Positions 44,347 through 57,900 of a DNA stretch of 64,000 bases are shown piece by piece (within the stretch, counting starts at the first letter, position 1; every line of letters begins with the position of its first letter). The position numbers and the translations under genes are program-made. Source of the DNA: Acanthamoeba lenticulata (taxonomy: Eukaryota; Discosea; Longamoebia; Acanthamoebidae); NCBI GenBank assembly GCA_002179805.1, contig NAVB01000314.1, forward strand, positions 62,001 through 126,000, written 5' to 3'. The notes beneath the pieces are model-generated. The model saw only the letters and a list, made by a program, of their open reading frames with translations. It did not search any database and was not told the origin of the DNA.

Positions 44347-46781
44347 TCAGGACAGAAGAGCAGCGACCTCGCGTGCCACGGCCGCGATCTTGGAGGACTG
44401 GGACTGGCGGAAGGGAGCGAGGTCCAATCCGAGCATGGCCACCAAGTCGCACGCGTCGTCGTTCCGGAACAAAAAGTGTCCCAGGGCCATGAGCCTGCCC
44501 ACCATCACCCGCCCCCGGGTGAGAAGACCTGGTCCTTCACGGGGCGAGGGAGGGCGAATCAGTACATGCGATAGTCGCACTCTTCGCCAGCCCTCTGCGG
44601 TTGGCCCAGCGCGTGCACCAGCGCCGAGACAGCCTGTCCACGCACGCATACAGAATGGCGTCGGCTCAACCCCAAATGAAGCAAAGGCGAAGGGGCGATC
44701 AACGTACCTGAGTCACTTGGTCGCTGCTGCCCGTGGGCAGATGAAGGCTGTAGTTGTAGGACAAGGTGGAGCCGGCCTGTGAACGCGGACACCCGATCCG
44801 GGTGAGAAGGCAACCTCTCGGGCGGGAGAAGGAGTGACGGCGCACCAGACGGCAAGCTTCATCTGTGGAGAGGACCGATTCAGAGATCACATCCGTGGTG
44901 GCTTGCAACAGCTCGCTCGAGACCAGGGCTTCAGCTCCCGCCTTGTGGGCGAACATGTTGGCCGCCAGCCGATAAATCATGAGGAGCACCCCTGCGGTAG
45001 AAACCATGACGATCGTCACGCGATGTGCGCGTTTCGGGAGGGACCAGTCGCGTATGTTGTGGCAAAGCGCGCGACGTACCTCGGAAAGCCATGGCCCCTC
45101 GTTCGTTGACGTACTGCGTGAAGATAAACTCCTTCAGGAGCGCTGCGTACGGCTCGACTGAACGTGAGTCTCACGCAACACAACGTACGCGCTGCGAGCG
45201 ACCGGGAAGGTGAAGATACCCTTGTTCGAAGCGAAGTGGGCGTTGACTGCAGGGATCAGCACGCATAGGCGGAGGAGGTCCAGCGCAGGCAGGAGTCTCT
45301 CCAGGGTGAGAGAGGTCACGAGCCGGTTAAGAAGCGCAAAGGTCTCCGCGGGCTTGGTCAGGGTAATGGAGGCCATGTGCTCTTTCTTGTCCCTGAGGTT
45401 GATTTGCAGGAACTCGAGCAAGGCCTTGTCCTCGGCGCTCAGCTCCAGGCCTTGCGCTTCCGCAAACTCGAGCAGCTTGCCCACAATCTTGGGCGCGTTC
45501 TCGGCACCTTGTGCGTTGTCCAAGCGCACGGCACAAGATGAGCGACTCAACTACGTGGTTGGGGTACTATGTGCGTGTGGGTGTGTGAAGATGAGCACCA
45601 ATGTTGAGTACGACAGGTTGATTGTGGCGAAGATGGGCCAGTGACACTCGGTCGTGCTTGTGATGCGTGCTCACCGGAATCGGGGTTTCCGCTGGCGGGA
45701 CGCTGCTGCCCGCACTCCCAAATGGGAGGACAGGAGCTGCTGCTGCTCCTCCTCCAAGCGCTACACGCACGTCTCTGATAAGTCATCGCCCTTGAAGGTA
45801 ACGGCATGGATGAGTAAGAGCCAGGGAAAGGTACCGCTGCTGCTGCCGCCGCCGCCGCCGCCGCCGCCTTGGATGGCCCCCAGGAGGGAAGAGACGTCGG
45901 GCATCATGGCCTCTGCTCATTGAATGGAGGTCAGCTGTCCGTCCGCACATGGAAGAACAAAGTGCTGAAAAGTGCGGGAACAGGTACGAGGGTCGGCGGC
46001 AGAGGACATGCCCGAGGGAATGGCGTCGCGCACGCGGTTCTGCATCTGCTCCACCATCGGCCGGAACATGGCGCCGAGCGGGGTGTTGAGCACCTCTTCC
46101 GGAAGGCCCGTGATGACTGATGTCGCCACATACGATGAGCCGCATGGCGCGCGTTGGTTGACCAAGTGAGACCCAACCAACGCCTCAGCGAACAGAGACC
46201 ACATGAGCCAGGAGAGGACACGTACATGGCGGCAGAGGGCGCCCTGTGAGGAAAGTGACCACGTCGTTGGTGAAGTTGTTGCAGTTGTTCTTGATGAGAT
46301 CGTAAGAGGTCATGTTGTAGCGTCCACGCAGGTCGCCCAACATTTCAACGAACAGCTCGCGAGGGATCGACGTAGTGCCCATGCTGAGCCACGGACATAA
46401 CAGGGTTGGCAATCGTACGCGGAGGCGTAGAAGAGTCGTGGAAAGAGCGGGAGCGTACTCGATCACCTGTACTGGCGTGCCGTACGGGGTCTGGCCTGGC
46501 GCAAGGTCAAAGATGCCACCGCCACCGAAGAACCACTCACGCCCGTACACCACCACCGCCGTGTGCCTGCACACATATTCCCAGGAGACGCGGGCACCTT
46601 ATATTGAGCAGCGCGCCTTCCCATCCTGCTCAACAAGAGAGCACACAACGTACCAGATGCCGTCAATCTGCTTGCCAAGGAATTGGGACGAGAACTGCCG
46701 AGCCATGCCCATGCTCAGGTCATAGAGATAGACGGTCACGCTCGTGCCCTCCTCATCCGGCACCTCTCTTGTGCTTGCCAT
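44347..46781 (-). CDS. PPPDE (DeSI) peptidase fused to a PUL domain
   Basis: ATG at 46781 (MASTREVPDEEGTSVTVYLY). The PPPDE domain, a papain-like deSUMOylating/deubiquitinating fold, reads LYDLSMGMARQFSSQFLGKQ, IDGIW joined to HTAVVVYGREWFFGGGGI (catalytic His), YGTPVQVIEYG, FVEMLGDLRGRYNMTSYDLI and KNNCNNFTNDVVTFLTG (catalytic Cys). After VITGLPEEVLNTPLGAMFRP and a Gly/Gln-rich linker comes a PUL-type helical repeat domain: LDNAQGAENAPKIVGKLLEF, LLPALDLLRLCVLIPAVNAH, FRGVLLMIYRLAANMFAHKA, AGSTLSYNYSLHLP and VGRLMALGHFLFRNDDACDL, ending AAVAREVAALLS, stop at 44347. PUL domains (PLAP, Ufd3, Lub1) bind Cdc48/p97. A p97-linked SUMO/ubiquitin protease is the natural inference. Confidence 0.87.
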
Positions 46782-46944
46782 CTTCGCGTTCACCAGCCCA
46801 GAGAGCTCTGCCACGCACCACTGAGGTTGGAGAAACAAGAGCAGAAAAGAAATCCTCTGCGAAAAATGCAACATTGACCCATCTCGCTATTGGCGGCCCC
46901 ACCGGGCCGATAAACGCCGGCGGCGCTCGGCGTTTGTATGGAAA

Positions 46945-46953
46945 GATAAAAGC
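46945..46953 (+). promoter_or_regulatory. TATA-like box of the GST gene
   Basis: GATAAAAGC lies 74 bases upstream of the GST start codon (47027). Confidence 0.45.
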
Positions 46954-47026
46954 CAGCTGAACCGACATGTTCAGCACAAATAAACAACCAACTACCAAGC
47001 ATCAACACTCAAGCATCACACTCTCA

Positions 47027-47686
47027 ATGTCGACTTCTCAGACTGCTCCTCAATTCACTCTCTGGACTCATGGCGGTGGTCCCAACGGCTGGAAGGTGGC
47101 TGCCCTGCTGAAGGAGCTTGGCCTCACGTTCGAGTCCAAGTACATCGACTTTGCCAACAAGCCAGCCGAGTTCCTCTCCATCCAGCCCAACGGACGCATC
47201 CCTGCGCTGGTTGACCACCACCGCGGCGACAAGGTCGTGTGGGAGTCCGTGGCCGTCCTGCTCTACCTCGAGCACCACTACGACAAGGACAACAAGTTCT
47301 GGTTCACCGAACCTGACGACATCTCTGACGCGCACAAGTGGCTTCTCTTCCAGGCCTCTGGTATCGGTCCCTACTTTGGCCAGAAGGCCTGGTTCTCCAA
47401 CTACCACCCAGAGAAGCTGCCGTCGGCCATCGAGCGCTACGAGAAGGAGATCTACCGTGTGTTGGGCGTGCTCGAGGGCCACCTCGAGGGCAAGGACTGG
47501 TTCGTGGGCAACAAGTACAGCATCGTCGACATCAACAACTACCCCTGGCTCTCGATGGTGCCCTGGCTCGTGGGTGCCGAGGCGCTGGACAAGTTCCCCC
47601 GCGTCAAGGCCTACATCGAGCGTCTCTCGCAGCAGAAGGGCATCAAGGAGGCCTATGCTGACAAGGCCGCCCTTGCCAAGCATTAA
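47027..47686 (+). CDS. Glutathione S-transferase, Ure2/nu-like
   Basis: Intronless, 219 residues, ATG at 47027 (MSTSQTAPQFTLWTHGGGPN). The thioredoxin-fold half contains PNGWKVAALLKELGLTFESK, DFANKPAEFLSIQPNGRIPA and the glutathione-binding WESVAVLLYLEHHYDK. The helical half reads LLFQASGIGPYFGQKAWFSN, AIERYEKEIYRVLGVLEGHL, WFVGNKYSIVDINNYPWLSM and ALDKFPRVKAYIERLSQQKG. The PNGWKV and SGxxPxxGQ patterns are those of yeast Ure2/fungal-type and bacterial nu-class enzymes, which conjugate or reduce via glutathione. No prion-like N-terminus is present. AT-rich downstream DNA (AATATTAATAAAA) probably holds the poly(A) signal. The lack of introns among intron-rich neighbours suggests high expression or a recent acquisition (inference). 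Confidence 0.93.
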   Translation: MSTSQTAPQFTLWTHGGGPNGWKVAALLKELGLTFESKYIDFANKPAEFLSIQPNGRIPALVDHHRGDKVVWESVAVLLYLEHHYDKDNKFWFTEPDDISDAHKWLLFQASGIGPYFGQKAWFSNYHPEKLPSAIERYEKEIYRVLGVLEGHLEGKDWFVGNKYSIVDINNYPWLSMVPWLVGAEALDKFPRVKAYIERLSQQKGIKEAYADKAALAKH

Positions 47687-47860
47687 AGATGTGAATATAT
47701 AAATATTAATAAAAATTATTTAGAATTAAATCTTACACAAATGCCACCCACGGCACGTGGGCGTTCTTTGTTTATCGAAGTTGCACACGCGTGGACCACG
47801 GGAAAATGAAGTTTTTGCTTCCAAACAAGAAGGAAAACAAGTTGTTGGCGGGGGGGGGGG

Positions 47861-50800
47861 TTACTTGCGGCCTCCCTTCTTGCCCGCAGGCGACTTGCCT
47901 TTGCCGCCAGAGGGGGACTTGCCCTTGCCGCCCACGGGAGACTTGGCCGGGTTCTTGTTTCGGTTGCGGTTCTTGACGTTGTGGGCCTCGTAGAAGTGGG
48001 TGCCAACCTTCTTCTTGTTGGTCGTCATGCGGGGCTCCTGCGCAGGTTCACGGTTCCAACCCACATGTTAGCCACCACAACCAGGCTACACTGTGCGCAG
48101 AAGACGTCGAGTCCTTTTACCTTGACGACCTTCCTCTTGTCGGCTTCGTCGTCATCGTCGTGCCGCTTCCTCTTCTGCTGCTGCGGCTGCTGCTTGGTAG
48201 GCCGCCCACCCTTCCCGCCCTCGTGCTCGATCTTTCGGGCCTTGCGGACGGGCACAGGCGTGGTGGCGCTCTCTTCACGGCCTCTCTTTCGCTCTGCCGG
48301 CGCCGGTTCGACGGGCTCTTCCTCTTCATCATCATCTTCATCATCGTCTTCCTTTTCACCCTCCTCTTCGTCCTCCTCGTCATCATCTTCATCCTCTACG
48401 ACCACTTGACCCTTGGTTGATTCCTTCTGCTCACCCTCGCCCTCTTCGTCCTCATCGTCGTCCTCCTCCTCATCGTCGTCTTCTTCATCTTCGGAGTCAA
48501 AGGGAAGCTCCTCCTCGCCAACGACGCTTCCCAGAACCTGATCCCAGTCAAGTCCTTCGTCGTCTTCGGCAAGCGTCTATTTCGTGGGAAGCGAGGAGGG
48601 GAGTTGGTTTTGTGAGAAGAGGGCCAACACACAAAAGACACACACAAGCTTGGAAGAAGCGAGCAGGATAAGCGGCAAAGGTACCTCCTCCAAGTCCTTG
48701 AACTCTTCGGGAGCGGCCTGGTCCTCCTCCGTCCAGAAGTCGGACTTGACTCGCATGTTCTTGAAGACCTGCTTCACCTGGAGGCCGCGCACCAGCTCTT
48801 CCAATCGCTGCTCCTTGCGCGCGTTGCGCGTTTCTCTGGTGACGGTCTCGTCTTCGTCGTCATCGTCGTCGTCGTCATCTTCGTCCTCGTCCTCCTCTTG
48901 ATCCTCGTCCTCCACCTCCTCTTCTTCTTTGCTCTTACTGGCTGCCGAGGCCTTGAGCTGCGGCTGGCCTGATGCGTCCTCGTCAGTGGCTTCTTCCTTG
49001 ACCTGCTTTGTGACAAGCGGAACGTCAGCCAGAAGACCAGCAGCGCATGAAAAGGGGAAAGAAGGGGGCGAGAGTTCAGACCGCAGTGGACCAGCCCGCA
49101 AGTCGCTGCATCTCCTCCGGAGACCTCTTCTGAACGGTAGTTGCTCCGCGCTCTCCCTTGACCTTGAACGTGATTGTGAGTTGATTGTTGACGTTCGGTT
49201 CGGAGCGGTGCATTGTGATTAATGAATGAAATAAAGGAGCCATTAACGCGCACCTCTTCCTTCACGTCCGGCTCGACCTTTCGGAGCCCGGCGCCGCCTT
49301 CCTCCTCCTCTCGGAAGGGCGGAGGCGTGAACCAAGGGACCTTGCCACGCTGCCAGTCGTAAAGCACCATCTTGGCCGCCGTGTCGATGTCCGGCTCACC
49401 GCCCTGTCTCGCCAGCGGCACACACCCACACAGGGCAGCCCCCCAATCGTAAGTAAGCTGATGATTGTTGGCTGAAGCAAAGGGCGGGGCAAGGTGGTCG
49501 TACCCGGAGCAGCTTGCCCGAGCGCGTGGCGAGCTTGGTGAGGAAGTCCAGCGGGTCCGTCCAGCTGGCGATTTCGTAGGTGCGCTGGAGGTACAGCGGG
49601 CGCACCTTCTCCAGCACGCGAGCAATGTAGTCGGTCGGCGTGGGCAGGTTCTCAACGCGAACCACGCCCTTGAGCACGATGTCGGTCTCGCAGTCGCCGG
49701 TGTCGTAGACCACGCCAGGGCAATCGATCAAGAAGATGCGACGCATGAGGGTGATGTATTGCCACACCTGCACACCACCAGCTGCTGTGAGACCTCCGTA
49801 GCCGCTCCAAAGACGTGGACCAAAGATCCGGAAAATGCGGTGCATACCTTGGTCTCACCGGGGATGGGAGCCACCTTGCACACCTTCTTGGCGCGCAGGG
49901 TGTTGATGACAGAGCTCTTGCCGACGTTGGGGTAACCTGTTGCGGATCAAACGCATATAAGGCCTGATGGTCTCTCTCTCTCTCTCTCTCTCTTGAGATG
50001 GCCTCGAGAGGCCAAGGAGAAAGAAATGGCGCGCACGTACCGATGAAGCCCACGGAAATGTTCTTCTTGTCCGAGTGCAAGTGACCGAATTGGCGGAGCA
50101 GCTGAATGAGGGAGCCCTTGCCGAACGAGTTATTGATGCTGGCGTGGAAGGCGATGGTCGGGAACTCCTTGGAGAGCACCTGGACCCACCTCACCGTGGC
50201 CCATACGGGCACGAGATCGCACTTGTTAAGCACGAGCACGATGTGCTTGTGCGGCGAGTTCTTGCGGATTTGTTGCTCGATGTAGCGCGAGCGAGTGCCC
50301 ATAGGGTCGCGCGCGTCCAGCACTTGCACGATCACATCCGATGAATCAATCACCTGTTCTCCCACAACAATCATGATGGCGGTCAGCATTATGTAACAAC
50401 AAGACGAGGGGGAGGACGGGGAAGAGAGGAGGGGAGCCAAACCTTGAACAATTCACCCCAGATGCGCTTGGACTGGCCCTTGTCAAACATGGAGAGGCGA
50501 GCCTCGTTCTTGAAGTCCTCCTCCGTCTTGATGTTGGAATCCTTCTCCGCGGAATAGGCTGAGGCATCATCAAGGTCAGCGACGTTGGGTGAGGAGGAGG
50601 GATAAAAAGGAGGGAAAGCGAGGGGGGAGGGCGGTAAGTACTTTCGCTGCTGGCCTCGGCGGCCTTGACCAGCGCCTCATAGTCATTACCGGCCATTTTG
50701 GGCTTCTTGCGGGTAGACCTGGGGCCAAAGGTCGACTGAAAGGTTTCAACCTCAAGCAAGTGCATCTTCTTGACCTGTGGCGCACGTGTTGTACAACCAA

Positions 50801-51483
50801 GCGCGGCATGATGATGATGATGATGCACAGAGCGCGAGGGTGAGCAGCGCACGTTTGGCATGGCAGTGGGAGGGCACGGGAGAGGCGGGGGAAAGAAGGA
50901 AGAAAAGCTCAAACCTTCGTCGGGTCAGTCAGCAAGCCCATGGGGAGCTTCCTCTTTTTCATAAGGAACATGTATGGGTTGTTCGCCACTTTGGATATCT
51001 CCTCCCTGAAGGTCTCCAACTGCTTCTGACCAATTTGGCGCGTGGGCTCTGCAGAGAGGGGAGAGAGACACACAGACAGCCACGCGAGAGTACCGGGTCA
51101 GTTTCTGCTGGCGGAACGACACCACACAACACGAGAAAAAGGGCACATCGTACCAAACCATCTCCGGTCCGGCTGAATGCGAGTGTTGGTCGGCAGCTCC
51201 TTCGAGTGGAACTCTTCGTGGAGAACCTTGCCGTTCTTGTCCCGCACAGCACGGCTCCGATACATGTTGAGCCTGCATGACGATTAAAAAAAAACCAAAA
51301 TTGTTCATCCCTTTAAGGTGTACAATTCCATGCAGGTGCGCGGATAAGATTTTTTTTTCTCCACCTTTTGATTGTGGCCTTCGTTCGCGGATTGCCCACA
51401 TTTTTGGGAGCCACACGATCGGGATTGGTGGCCGCCTTGGAGGTGCTGATCCCCGTATGCCACGGCTTTTGAGCTTTAGACAT
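47861..51483 (-). CDS. Nucleolar GTP-binding protein 2 (NOG2/GNL2)
   Basis: A circularly permuted GTPase that drives late 60S ribosomal subunit maturation in the nucleolus. ATG at 51483 ([20 protein letters not shown]). The family N-domain follows: [73 protein letters not shown]. GTPase motifs appear in permuted order: [35 protein letters not shown] (G4), [27 protein letters not shown] (G1), [24 protein letters not shown] (G3). The C-terminal block reads [20 protein letters not shown] and [21 protein letters not shown] very long acidic tail (48850-48320, Asp/Glu runs) ends in a Lys/Gly-rich [15 protein letters not shown] end, stop at 47861. About twelve introns. Divergent from the corepressor gene. 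Confidence 0.95.
49971..49993 (+). repeat. (TC)n microsatellite in a NOG2 intron
   Basis: About eleven TC units inside an intron of the NOG2 gene, next to the exon carrying the P-loop. Confidence 0.9.
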
Positions 51484-51948
51484 CTTTAACGATGTGATGA
51501 AGAAACGAGCAAAATGAACGCCGTGGCGGAGATGTGGTCGCAAACGCGCCGTACGGCCACCCAAGGGAAGAAATGTGGAACGTTATCGTGAAATTTAGGA
51601 AAACAGCAAACGGGCAGCATGAAATCTCGTGTAGGCTTAAGAACCAATAGTAGTGGAGACGTAGGGCTTGTCGACGCAAAAAGGAAGAGAACACCACAAA
51701 GAGAGGCAAAGCCGAAAAGGGGGCGACCCTTGTGTGTCCCTGCCTCGCAGATGATTTGGCGTTCTGGTTCTGCCTCACCGCCCGCCCGTACAATCATTTT
51801 ACTTTTCTCGGAATCTCCTTTTTCTCAGCCTCCATTTGAGGTGCGTACGGGACCATTGCACCAATTGCTTGCATCATTTTCTTCCATTTCGGCTAATTTA
51901 GGCGCCAATTTGTCTCTCCAGGCCTCAATTTAATCTGTTCAGGTCTAC
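51484..51948. other. Divergent promoter region, NOG2 and corepressor
   Basis: This 465-base interval separates two divergent genes. No additional exon with convincing splice signals is seen; I expect the promoters of both genes here. Confidence 0.45.
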
Positions 51949-54900
51949 ATGTTTCGAGAAAACCCCAAAATGGGCACGCCTTACGATGATTGGAACTTCA
52001 GGTGCGTCTACACAGCCGACAATTTCTTCACACCATTTCTAAAATGGGGCAATGATGGGGGGTGAACATTGACAGACGAGACCGAGAACGTGACTTCGTG
52101 CCAAGAGATGTAGGCCGGCACGGCGTGAAGCGTGAATGGCGAGACAGGTTTGGCCCCCTTCTCATTTTCCTCCTCATTTTCTCGTTTAATATTTTTGTTC
52201 GCCAATCGTTAATGTGAGCCGTTTTGTGTTTTTGCAGAGATCGAATACCTCCGCAAGAAAAAGAAGCATTGGAGAAGGATTACTTCCGTTCTATGGCTCC
52301 TCTCAGAGGTCCCTCTCCAAAGCGTCGCAAGCGCGAGGATCTTGACGCCGTGCCGCTCGGTAAGTTTGTTTTTTATATAGCACCAGTCGACTGTTCCATG
52401 GTGAGCACTCACTAATAGCTCCTACTCCCCATCAGGCTATATTCCTACACCCGCCTCTCCGCCCCCACCTGGTGATCTGCCACGTTCGCGCTCAGATCTT
52501 GGTCCTTATGAGGTTCCCCTCGCCTCCTCCGAGCTCTTTTGTCGGGCAGCAAGCATCAATAATCGTGTCTAACTCCTCTCTCTCTCTCTCTCTTTTTCTC
52601 TTCTTCTTCTGCTTCTTTTACTTGAGCAGAGCTATGCTCGTGGCTTTCGGGAAAGAGAGCGCACGCCACCTAAGGACGGCCCAGGCACGACAATGTTCAA
52701 TCGCCTCGGCCAAGGTGGCGGTGGTCTTCGTGGTTCGGCAATAGGACTAAACAACAGCGGCGGATTCTTCAGTCGAACCGATCCACCAACGGTTGGTTCC
52801 ACTACAAGCCATCTACATGGAGGCTTAGGTCTCGGCTTAGGTGGCAGCGGCGGAAGCCTGCCTGTTCATTCTCCTCTTGGTGGGCTCCCGCCAGCGTCGC
52901 TCGGCTCTCCCTACTTCTTCGATAGTCGTTCTCTGCGCGCCAGCGGCGGAGGCGGCGGGGGCAGCGAGGAGTTCGTGCCCAAGACCTACAACGACAACAA
53001 GCGCGTCGCCGCCGGCGCAGCCGGCGAGCCCTTCTTTCACGAGCGGGAGTCATATGGCGGTGGCGGTGGCGGCTCAGCACTATACAACGGTGCCAACGTT
53101 GGCGGTCCCTCGGCCTACAGTGACAGTCGCCCGTACGATCCCTATCACCTCGATGCCAGCAAGGAGCGTCCGATGACACGTGGAGACCGACTCTCATCCT
53201 CATCATCGCTGTCGCCATCTTGCTCCTTGCCACGTGGTGCTGCCAGTAGCTTTGCCCTGCGCGATAAGGAGCGGCGGAAGGACCGGGACGTCCGCCCAAC
53301 AAGAGAAGAGAAGGAAATGCTTAGACGCCGTGACAAGGATCCACTAGCGTCGTCTTTCACGCCATCTTCCTTGTCTTCGACCAGTTCGAGTACGACGACG
53401 ACCAGTACTACGTCGTCTTCGTCATCGTCTTTTTCTTCCACGTTGCCGCCGCCAGCGCCACCTTCACATGATACCGGCCGCCACGACAAAGACAAGGCTG
53501 GGGCTTCTTCTCAAGCGGATGAAGCTGCTGTTCGAGAGCCTCGCAAGCCTGTCGCGCCAACGACCGGAAGCGGCGAGGGTGATCCTTCATCGCGCTTCGA
53601 CAGACCAGAGGCTGGAGCGCACGACAGTTCCAAAACGCTCTCCCGCGATAGGTATTGTTTTTGTAGCGTCCGTTTTTCTGTGGCTATGGACATCTCACCT
53701 CTCTTTGACGACAGAAGCCAACCTCGTACGCGGAAGGAAGATAAAGTCGAGCAGCAACAGGAGGTCGCACCAAGACGTTCGGTTTCGCCTCGTGAGATGC
53801 GAGACAAGGACAAAGATGAGGTGCACCGAAAGCGAAGCGACAGCTTAGGCAACAGGGACGCCAAATCGTCCATACCCGTACGGGAGGCGCGTCCAATCCC
53901 TGACGAAGAGTTACCAAGAGCGGGGACCGTGCCTGCTGAGGAGCAATCAACACAAGAGAAGGAGAGAGAGGAGACTACTCGCAATGAAGGTGGGAAGGAC
54001 GAGCACGCATCATCGACCAGTGATCAACAGCAGCAGCAGCAGCAGCAGCAGCCGAAGGATGCTAGGGACCAGCAAAAGGAGGCCAGTGATGTGTCGGCGG
54101 AGGACCGGCGCGAGGAGAAGGAGCAACGAGATCATGTAGCGGCTACAGCTTCGTCCTCGACGTCGTCATCAAGCACGCAGCCCAGGCGGCGGCTCGGGTG
54201 GGGTGAAGGACTGGTAGCCTTCGAAAAGGCCAAGACCGTTCCTTCCGACTCGAGCGCTCAACAGTCGCCCACGGACATGCCGACCGAGGAGACCAGTAAG
54301 AAAGTTTCCTCTACAACAAGCAGCGCTAGCGATGCCATGGACGAAGTTGACCGAGACGGTGAGGAGCGGGCTAAGACGGCGGACAACTCTCCTGAGGTGG
54401 AGAAGAGTGACAATACCAGCGCATTTGCGTCCGAGCCTGACTCCACCATCTCCAGAACGCAAAAGGAAGAGACCTCGTGCCAGCTTCCGGTGACACAACC
54501 GACCGAGACACCTGCAACTAGCGCCCGTTCGCCACCGAGAGGAGAGGAGTCCGCCGCCACTGTCGCCAGCGAGCCCACCGCAAGCGTTACCCGAGACAAT
54601 GTAATCGACAAGCGGCGAGGCGATGTCAAGGATAGCCCACGAAGCCTTCGTTCCAGCGAACGAGAGGACGAGATCGAACGAGAGAGCGAACGGAGGTCTG
54701 ATCTCTGGCAGCCTGATTATCGGCCTATCCCCGCGGTGGTGGGTGCTCTCAAGGCCTCTGCCTCCTCCTCGTCGCCGTCCTCTCCCCGTCGGCGCACTTC
54801 GGGTTGGACTTCCTCTGGGTCGGGAGACAGTCGCAGCGGCCGAGACTCAGCCTACCCCGAATCGCCTATTGCCAAGCGAAAACGGTAACCGTTACCCCTT

Positions 54901-57900
54901 CTTTGCCTCTCTTTGGCCGCCTCTAACACGTGCTTATTCTCTCTTTGTCGTGTAACAGGCAAGACCAAACAGGAAGCGGCGAAGCTGCCGAACAGGAAGT
55001 GGACCGAAAGGCCGGAGGAGGAGAGGTCGAACCGGCAGCTAGTACTTCGTCGGCTATGCCGGTAGTGACAGAGGACAGGAGGGAGCCGGTGACAGGACCC
55101 GCACGCATGGAGAGGACGTCGGAGGAGGAGCTGCCGTCCAAGGAGGAAATCGTGTCAAGTATCGAGAAGGTCGACATGGAAATCGCAAAGACAGAAGCCG
55201 AGTTGGAGCAACTGAAGAACCTCATCTTCTCCAAGCCCGAGGAAGAGCAACGCGATCATCATGGCGATATGTCGGCTCCGCTGGCACACGCGGGGCACCA
55301 CGAACCGCGCCAGGAGAAGGCGATCCTCACGGAAGAAGACCTCGTGCAGAGCATCTATCAGGCCAACCGCGAGAGGCTCGCGGGCGTGCTCGACCAATAC
55401 GCTACGCTGCTCACTCCGGAAATGCGTCCGGAGCCCACCCGTCCACTCTTTGCACGCCTGCAGGACATTCCGGCCTATCAGGAGAATCTCGAAACGCACG
55501 AGCGCCTCCGCGACAACATCAAGAAGGCGCTGGCCAGGAAAAAGAAGGCGCAGCACAAGAAGGCCCTGGCGTTGGTCTCCAAGTACAAGCGCATCCAGGA
55601 GATCTATTCCCGCAAGATGAAGCGCAAGGAGCAGGAGAACTTCAAGAAAGCCAGCCGCAAGGGTATCAGCGCTCGTCTCGAGAGCCACGTGCCTATGCCC
55701 ATGGCCTTCACCTCGGGCCGACGTACGGCTGGCCGACGCCACACGGATGCTGTCAACAGCGAGGCCGAGTTCGCGGAGATCATGTTCGAGCTCGCCGCTC
55801 AGGAGAGCCAGGCGCCGAGCCGCTACCTGCGTACTCTAGCCCGAGTGCCCTCAATGCTGGACAAGTCCGAGCGTGAGGCCGTGCGCTTCTACGACAGCAA
55901 CGGTCTTATCGAGGATGCCATGGCCGCCGAGAGGGAGCGCAAACTGACCAACCCATGGACCGATGAGGAGAAGAAGATCTTTATCGAAAAGTACTTTCTC
56001 CTCTCTCTTCTCTTTGAAGAACCATGCAATCAGGTTGTAACTTGTCGCTGTGTGCCGCGTATGATTTGCGCTCAGGTACCTGATCTACCCCAAGAACTTC
56101 CGAAAGATTGCATCGTTCTTGGAGAACAAGGACACGGGCGCTTGCGTGACGTTCTACTACTCGTACAAGAACATGCTCAACCTCAAAAAGTTGCTGCGGG
56201 AGCACCAGATGAAGCGTCGAGGCGCTCCTGTGCCTCGCAGGCCCTCCAATGTGCCCCGCGAGCTCCAGAATCTAGGCGTCAGCAATTCTGATTACTGGGC
56301 CAGTGAGCCCACCTCTCGCACCAGCCGGACTCGCGATGCCGGCGAAAGCCGTAATAGTCGCGGGCGTAAACCCTCGATCATGTGCGTACTGCACCACGAA
56401 AGCTCTCGACGCATTGGCGGTTGACCGGCTAATTGACGCTTTGGGGGGGGGGGGTGCGGCCACGGCAGGACTCCTCCGGCGAGAGACAGTCGTCAGAGGC
56501 CTTCCATCATGGCTGGTGGTCGAGCGTCTGCCCCCAGCGGCAAGGTGGTGCCGGCGGAGCGGAAGAACCTCCCTTACAGCATGGAAGAGGCCGAAGATGA
56601 TGAGGACTACGTTGATGCTGATGCCAGCCAGGCCTTTCGAATTCAGGACGAGCTCGACAGCGGGGATGTGGACATCATCTCCCACACTCCCAAGCCTTCC
56701 TTCACAGGTAGGCCTTGTGACAACCCACTATATCCACGTGCAGGTTCTTGTGTAGTATGTTGCTCACCTTAGGCTTGAACCAAACAAAAGAGCAAGAGGA
56801 CGAGGAGGGCTACAACAACGATGGCATGGGCGATGACGAAGTCAATGTGGAGGTCGACGACGATGCCTACATGGCACCCCCTCCGGCGCAGCGAGGGCGT
56901 CCCAGCGCCGCCGTCAAGCAGGCTCGAGTGGCTGCTGCTGCAGCTGCAGCTGCTGCTTTGGCCAAGCGAGGGCGAAGCTCGGTCCGCAAGCCCATCAAGC
57001 CACAGCGTGACAATAGACCTCGGCCTGCCCCGCGCTCGCGCGATAGCCGACGGGACGAGCAAGGAGGCCCTTTCCCTGTAATATCCGGGTCGCCACCTCG
57101 CCCCCTCGATCCGAGTGAGTCACCGCCGTCGTCTCCACCGCCACCTACACCCTCTCCGTCGACGAGTCCTGAGCTGGGCAAGGCGCACTTAGATCTGCCC
57201 TTTGGTCTCGATGAGTCAGCTGCTCGCCGGGGAATTGACAAAGGCAAAGGCCTCATCAGAGGCAAGACCGTCAAGAGTAGCAATGCCACCAGCGTCGGAG
57301 GCACCAGCACTAGCAGCTCCAGCGCCTCTGCTCTTGCCGCAGCCGGCCTCAACAGCGTCAAGAAGAAGAGGCCCGGCCCCGGGAGACCCCCGTCGACATC
57401 GTTGCTCGCGGCAGCGTCTGCGAACTCCCCCGCAGCTTCAGCTTCGGCATGGCAGCCACAGCCCTCGTCGTCGCCCAAAGCGAGTGGTGCAGTGCCTTCG
57501 TCTCCAGGCCAGTTTCCTCCGTCGCCAGGCAGCGCGCAGCCCCAAACCGCAGCGGCGAGCCGGACACTCGTGGAACGTAAGCCCAGAAGACCCCGGCGGT
57601 TGCTTCCTGGCGAAGAAGAAGTGCTGAACAGGTTCCACTTCCCTCTCCTCTTCGCTGTCGAGGTTTTTTGAGGAGGCGTCTGGCGTAACGAGCATAAAAA
57701 CAAACTAAACCAACTGTACCTCCAGGTGGACCGACAGCGAGACTTTGCTGTTCGCGGAAGCGTTCCACAACATCTCAAAAGACTTCAAGTCAATCGCTGA
57801 GTATATCGGTACCAAGAACCAGTTCCAGTGCAAGGAGTACTACCACTACTACCGCTCCCGCTTGGGCCTTGACGATGCTGCCGATAAGACCGCTCGGCGA

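Noticed and set aside
46817..46960. ORFs between the DeSI-PUL gene and the GST gene
   Set aside because: They are short, lack domains, and overlap the shared divergent promoter; one frame only extends the DeSI start beyond its natural Met.
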